From Ruegeria_B marisflavi (GTDB lineage Bacteria > Pseudomonadota > Alphaproteobacteria > Rhodobacterales > Rhodobacteraceae), in assembly GCF_025673445.1 (NCBI RefSeq), contig NZ_JAOVQN010000008.1:104144-168143 (forward strand): DNA of 64,000 nucleotides, written 5' to 3'. Made by a program: the position numbers and the translations under genes. Shown here piece by piece: positions 61,622-64,000 of this stretch (position 1 is its first letter; every line of letters begins with the position of its first letter). The notes beneath the pieces were generated by a model. The model searched no databases. It was not told the DNA's origin and saw only the letters and a list, made by a program, of their open reading frames with translations.

Positions 61622-61660
61622 AAACAAGAAAGGGGTGCAAAGCACCCCTTTCTTGTTTCT
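61622..61660 (+). terminator. Terminator between cysE and cysK
   Basis: A perfect 17-bp inverted repeat (AAACAAGAAAGGGGTGC and its complement) with a three-base loop; its 3' arm ends CTTTCTTGTTT, giving a T-rich end. It lies 33 bases past the cysE stop. Confidence 0.7.
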
Positions 61661-61872
61661 ACTCAATTAGAGGAAAATGTTTTTTCATAGAGGCTTGCCG
61701 GTGACTATTGATCCTAGATGGCGAGCTGCGGAAGCCCAAGGTTCCAGTTCTGCGCCGAAACGGGCAGCGGCTGATCCTTTCGCACACGGGCCACCTTGCG
61801 GTCCCGTCTTACGGGGCGCATTATCCCGTGCAACAACGAGACTTTCTGCAGTTTGACTAAGGGGGGCAAACG

Positions 61873-62937
61873 ATGATTTTCACCACTACGGGCCGCGGGC
61901 GGCTTTATGGCTCGATCCTGGAAACGGTGGGCAATACGCCTGTGATCCGGTTGAACACGATCGCGCCCGAACATGTCACGATGTACGTGAAATTCGAGGC
62001 GTTCAATCCGGCCGGTTCGGTCAAGGACCGGCTGGCGCTGAACATCATCGAGGCCGCAGAGCGCGAGGGTCGGTTGCAACCGGGCCAGACAGTGGTCGAG
62101 GCGACCAGCGGCAATACCGGCATCGGGCTGGCCATGGTTTGTGCCGCCAAGGGCTATCCGCTGGTCATCACCATGCATGACGGCTTCTCGGTCGAACGGC
62201 GGCGTCTGATGCGGATGCTGGGCGCCAAGGTGGTGCTGACCCGCAAGGAGGACAAGGCGGTGGGCATGGTGGTGAAAGCCAAGGAACTGGCCGAGGCAAA
62301 CGGCTGGTTCCTGGCGCATCAGTTCGAGACCAAGGACAACGCCGATATCCACGCGGCCACCACCGCACAGGAGATCCTGGGCGATTTCGAAGGCGAACGG
62401 CTGGATCACGTGGTGCTGGGCTATGGCACCGGCGGCACCGTCACCGGCCTGGGCCGTGTGCTGAAAGGCGTGCGGTCCGGGTTGAAGATCACCCTGAGCG
62501 AGCCCGCCAATGCCGCGCTGGTGCAGTCGGGCGAGGCGCAACAGCGCAACGCCGAGGGTGAACCCGCCGCGACCCATCCGGCCTTCAACCCGCACCCGAT
62601 CCAGGGCTGGACCCCGGATTTCATCCCGCTGGTGCTGCAAGAGGCGCTGGATCAGGGCTATTTCGACGCGCTGGAACCGGTGAGCGGCCCCGAAAGCATC
62701 GCCTGGTCCAAACGGCTGGCGGCCGAGGAAGGCATCCTGACCGGGATATCGGGTGGCGCCAGCCTGGCGGCAGCGATGAAGGTGGCTGAAACCGCGCCCG
62801 AGGGCTCGGTGCTGCTGGCGATGCTACCCGATACCGGCGAGCGGTACCTGTCGACACCGCTGTTCGAGGATATCGCGGCGGAGATGGATGAGGCCGAACA
62901 GGCGCTGTCGACCTCAACCCTCGGTTACCAATACTGA
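61873..62937 (+). CDS. cysK: Cysteine synthase (O-acetylserine sulfhydrylase family)
   Basis: 354-residue PLP enzyme that makes cysteine from O-acetylserine and sulfide. The PLP lysine is in NPAGSVKDRLALNIIEAA, the phosphate loop in GYGTGGTVTGLGR, and the substrate loop is EATSGNTGIGLAMV. The C-terminal LAMLPDTGERYLSTPLFEDI is typical, followed by about 25 extra residues. GGGGGGCAAACG precedes the start. Downstream of cysE, the supplier of its substrate. Confidence 0.93.
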   Translation: MIFTTTGRGRLYGSILETVGNTPVIRLNTIAPEHVTMYVKFEAFNPAGSVKDRLALNIIEAAEREGRLQPGQTVVEATSGNTGIGLAMVCAAKGYPLVITMHDGFSVERRRLMRMLGAKVVLTRKEDKAVGMVVKAKELAEANGWFLAHQFETKDNADIHAATTAQEILGDFEGERLDHVVLGYGTGGTVTGLGRVLKGVRSGLKITLSEPANAALVQSGEAQQRNAEGEPAATHPAFNPHPIQGWTPDFIPLVLQEALDQGYFDALEPVSGPESIAWSKRLAAEEGILTGISGGASLAAAMKVAETAPEGSVLLAMLPDTGERYLSTPLFEDIAAEMDEAEQALSTSTLGYQY

Positions 62938-63366
62938 TCAGCGCGCCGCCGCTGGCAGGGTGCAGCCGCGGGCGGGGTGCTTGCGGCGGCGGTTGCGGGT
63001 TGAGTATTTGGGGAAAGATGAAAGGGGGCAGGGGGGCGTTTCTTTTATTGGCTTCCTATAGCGCTTTCGGGTGAGCTGTGGTTCGACCTGTCTCAGCTTC
63101 TGCTAGGCCGGACTTTGCTGCCGTTCGTGTATGTGGCGAACAAACACTCTAAATTTCGTCATCATGAGTGCGCCGTGGGTGGAAGGACTAAGCCGCTCCG
63201 CGGCGCTGGTGCCCGCGGCAGTTGTTGGGTACAGGTTTTGTCCAGTAGCGATTCTTTCAATCCCCTCAGGCAGGTTTTGCCAAGGCCTAGAATTCACTCA
63301 AGCCTATGCTGCGGCGTGGCATCGACGCTACTCAGGCGTTAGTTTCCAAAAGCGGGCGTTATAAAC
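62938..63366. other. Intergenic region at the edge of the low-GC segment
   Basis: 429 bases after cysK. The first 110 bases are GC-rich and contain the short repeat at 63002-63024; composition then declines towards the AT-rich gene at 63367. Two short open frames (63115-63342, 63131-63364) have no family features. No tRNA, attachment-site repeat or integrase was seen. Confidence 0.4.
63002..63024 (+). repeat. Short intergenic repeat, copy 3
   Basis: GAGTATTTGGGGAAAGATGA followed by AAG. It resembles the strings at 1378-1401 (minus strand) and 23879-23900. Located 65 bases after the cysK stop. Confidence 0.4.
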
Positions 63367-64000
63367 ATGAAAGAGAAATTATCAAGTAAGGCCGAGAAGT
63401 ACATTCATTCCCGTGATCATTTCCGTAAGATTGCACAGCATAACTTTCTAGCGTTCAATGATCATGCCAATTTGCTCATTTCTTCAACTAATGAGCTTGT
63501 GGCGAGTCTGACGCTCTTTGTTTCCGGTAAGAGCTTTAGAGAGATTGAGAATGGGCTTTATTTGGCCGATCTAATGGTCTCTTTCTGTCGCTCTCACTTC
63601 ATTGCCTCTGACCTTATTCTTGGCGGCGAGCTTGTCGAAGGTGCAGTAATCATTCGAAAGCAGATGGAACTAGTCGCAAGACTAAATGAATTGTCCTATG
63701 ATCTAAGCTTCGACAAGTTGGTGAGAAGAACACCAAACATCAAACACCTCAAGAGCGGCATCAATAAACTTTATTCCGAATACTCAGAAATATCTCACTC
63801 CGCCAGCCCCAAAGTGATGCAAATCCTTGGGCGGAAGGAATTGGAGCAAGGAGCGTTCACCCCAGTATATCCGGAGTTTCAGGATAACGCGTACGTTGCA
63901 ATGCAACATCTCATCATGACCGCACTAGGGTCTGTTGAGATTCACTTTGAGTTCAGGAGAGCGGCGCAGGCATTGATGATTGCCGTAAAGCTGAGGTCTG
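63367..64000 (+). CDS. Hypothetical protein in a low-GC segment (3' end outside window)
   Basis: Frame open from ATG 63367 to the window end, at least 211 residues. The product begins MKEKLSSKAEKYIHSRDHFR and is mostly helical, with a hydrophobic stretch around TNELVASLTLFVSG, then IIRKQMELVARLNELS and YSEYSEISHSASPK. The R/E...H pattern loosely recalls helical DUF5677-type proteins; this is a weak resemblance. Base composition is far more AT-rich than the rest of the window (21 G/C in the first 60 bases of line 63361), indicating acquisition from elsewhere. Confidence 0.6.
   Translation, partial: MKEKLSSKAEKYIHSRDHFRKIAQHNFLAFNDHANLLISSTNELVASLTLFVSGKSFREIENGLYLADLMVSFCRSHFIASDLILGGELVEGAVIIRKQMELVARLNELSYDLSFDKLVRRTPNIKHLKSGINKLYSEYSEISHSASPKVMQILGRKELEQGAFTPVYPEFQDNAYVAMQHLIMTALGSVEIHFEFRRAAQALMIAVKLRS

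Noticed and set aside
62938..63366. Small genes at 63115-63342 and 63131-63364
   Set aside because: The frames overlap each other, have no convincing ribosome-binding site or family similarity, and lie in a composition gradient.

Overview
The window reads as the chromosome of a marine alphaproteobacterium of the Roseobacter group (Rhodobacterales, Rhodobacteraceae). The evidence is the high-GC coding style, a complete Rhodobacter-type gene transfer agent (GTA) cluster, a DMSP lyase of the DddP type, a LuxR/LuxI pair, and families typical of this order (DUF1223, DUF3445, DUF6314, Hint-domain proteins, cytochrome b561-YceI fusions). From memory the gene order resembles Ruegeria (Silicibacter) pomeroyi; this was not checked by alignment.

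Layout. 1-1.3 kb: end of a cytochrome c maturation operon (ccmC, ccmD, ccmG). 1.5-11 kb: aconitase, a DUF1223 protein, a DMT exporter with an acyltransferase, an isolated FliG homologue, two small exported proteins, purB. 11-19.8 kb: biotin transporter bioY, envelope proteins, a hydrolase-OsmC fusion, dddP, a frameshifted DUF3445 gene, a lytic transglycosylase and a solute-binding protein. 20-25.5 kb: DUF4242 protein, GAF-cyclase, glnB-glnA, split NAD(P)H-hydrate repair genes. 25.5-38 kb: Hint protein, tRNA-Leu, two porins, trigger factor, luxI/luxR and an XRE regulator, rpsF-rpsR-rplI, YceI proteins. 38-45.8 kb: fatty-acid synthesis genes fabD-fabG-acpP, three unrelated genes, then fabF-mltG. 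46.1-60.4 kb: the GTA structural cluster, colinear from small terminase to host-specificity protein with no visible disruption. 60.4-63 kb: a DksA-type protein, cysE, cysK. From 63.4 kb the base composition drops sharply into a truncated hypothetical gene that looks acquired.

How it fits together. The GTA genes would build a headful-packaging, phage-like particle that moves random host DNA. In Rhodobacter capsulatus GTA production is controlled by quorum sensing and the activator GafA, so a luxRI pair about 14 kb upstream is relevant context, although no direct link can be seen here. The strongest new observation is in the GTA leader: a near-consensus sigma70-type promoter, preceded by repeated heptamers, is followed about 25 bases later by a hairpin with a T-run that looks like an intrinsic terminator, all before the first GTA gene. 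That suggests read-through or antitermination control. Other points include a sequestered ribosome-binding site, an in-frame short-repeat insertion in nnrE, an 11-bp GUAA-capped hairpin just after the capsid gene, and a palindromic operator pair upstream of aconitase.

All calls come from reading the sequence and recognising protein families. No database search or structure prediction was run.
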